From JAJZKE01 sp963762395 (GTDB lineage: Bacteria; Patescibacteriota; Saccharimonadia; Saccharimonadales; UBA4665), in assembly GCA_963762395.1 (NCBI GenBank), contig CAVXKL010000002.1, positions 1-31,152 of the forward strand: a stretch of 31,152 nucleotides of DNA, read 5' to 3'. Shown piece after piece: positions 30,983 to 31,152 of this stretch (positions within the stretch are counted from its first letter, which is position 1; each line of letters starts with the position of its first letter). The notes beneath the pieces are model-generated. The model did no database searches. It was given only the letters and a program-made list of their open reading frames with translations, and was not told the origin of the DNA. The position numbers were made by a program, and so were the translations under genes.

Positions 30983-31152
30983 TTAGGAGTTAAAGTTTAC
31001 CTCTACTGGCTGGCTGGCAGCCTGGCTAGCGGCTTCATCAAGTTCAAAGTATTCTTTATCTTTATCGAAATGAAGCATTTGAGCGAAGACTTTAGTTGGA
31101 AATTTCTGCCTTTTAGTGTTGAAGTCTTTAACTTCATTGTTATAGAAACGCC
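30983..31152 (-). CDS. lemA: LemA family protein, 3' end only
   Basis: The last 55 or so codons. RFYNNEVKDFNTKRQKFPTK and KEYFELDEAA, with PVEVNFN before the stop at 30983-30985, match the C-terminal helices of LemA (the RxxYNxxVxxYN motif). LemA proteins have one N-terminal membrane helix and a helical bundle, and usually accompany htpX. The rest of the gene is beyond the window. Confidence 0.85.
   Translation of the reverse strand, partial: RFYNNEVKDFNTKRQKFPTKVFAQMLHFDKDKEYFELDEAASQAASQPVEVNFNS

Overview
The window is best read as a composite. From about 5.95 kb to 24.65 kb, and again from about 26.89 kb to the right end, it is the compact, mostly minus-strand genome of a member of the Patescibacteria (CPR), most like Saccharibacteria/TM7. 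I infer this from the small proteins, tight overlaps (ATGA and 8-nt), moderate GC, TGA used as a stop (so not the recoded Gracilibacteria/Absconditabacteria), a T4SS-type ATPase, a MurF with a membrane N-terminus, and the lemA-htpX-membrane protein-ligA order. Three other stretches do not look like this genome. 1-5190 is AT-rich and frameshift-ridden, and resembles a eukaryotic large DNA virus. About 5195-5925 is GC-rich and carries a broken MmgE/PrpD gene. 25857 to about 26880 is GC-rich and carries gene fragments. A chimeric or misjoined assembly explains these best, but it cannot be proven from the sequence alone.

Left end (1-5.9 kb): a low-complexity repeat with a 28-bp period; an AlkB-like dioxygenase that can be rebuilt across at least three frameshifts; three tandem paralogues of an unrecognised family; an ankyrin-like protein; two plus-strand genes of unknown function, one ending in a membrane anchor; the start of a further gene cut at about 5190; then the MmgE/PrpD remnant.

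Core block (5.95-24.65 kb): a VirB4/TraG-like ATPase and an EamA transporter; IS3-family copy 1; a membrane-anchored ricin-lectin/CHAP protein divergent from a response regulator-histidine kinase pair; a small single-pass protein with a likely ATA start; a nickel superoxide dismutase with its maturation protease (sodN-sodX); then trmD, a KH protein, rpsP, rnc, a Nudix hydrolase, nusB, rpmF, leuS, ddl, murF and an alpha/beta hydrolase. These supply translation and RNA processing (rpsP, trmD, rnc, nusB, rpmF, leuS), peptidoglycan precursor synthesis (ddl and murF act in sequence), and oxidative defence. Terminators and promoters split the block into separate units.

Right end: IS copy 2 is identical in length and encoded proteins to copy 1 but inverted, so the pair brackets 14.2 kb of core genes. 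Its right edge abuts the foreign GC-rich piece, which stops next to the 3' end of a tRNA-Ala(GGC) gene. Terminators, ligA, a multi-pass membrane protein, htpX and the 3' end of lemA follow.

The observations I rate highest are the chimeric structure, the inverted IS pair with an unusual ORFA/ORFB junction, the compact NiSOD-protease operon, three DnaA-box-like 9-mers phased at 11 bp, and the probable ATA start.
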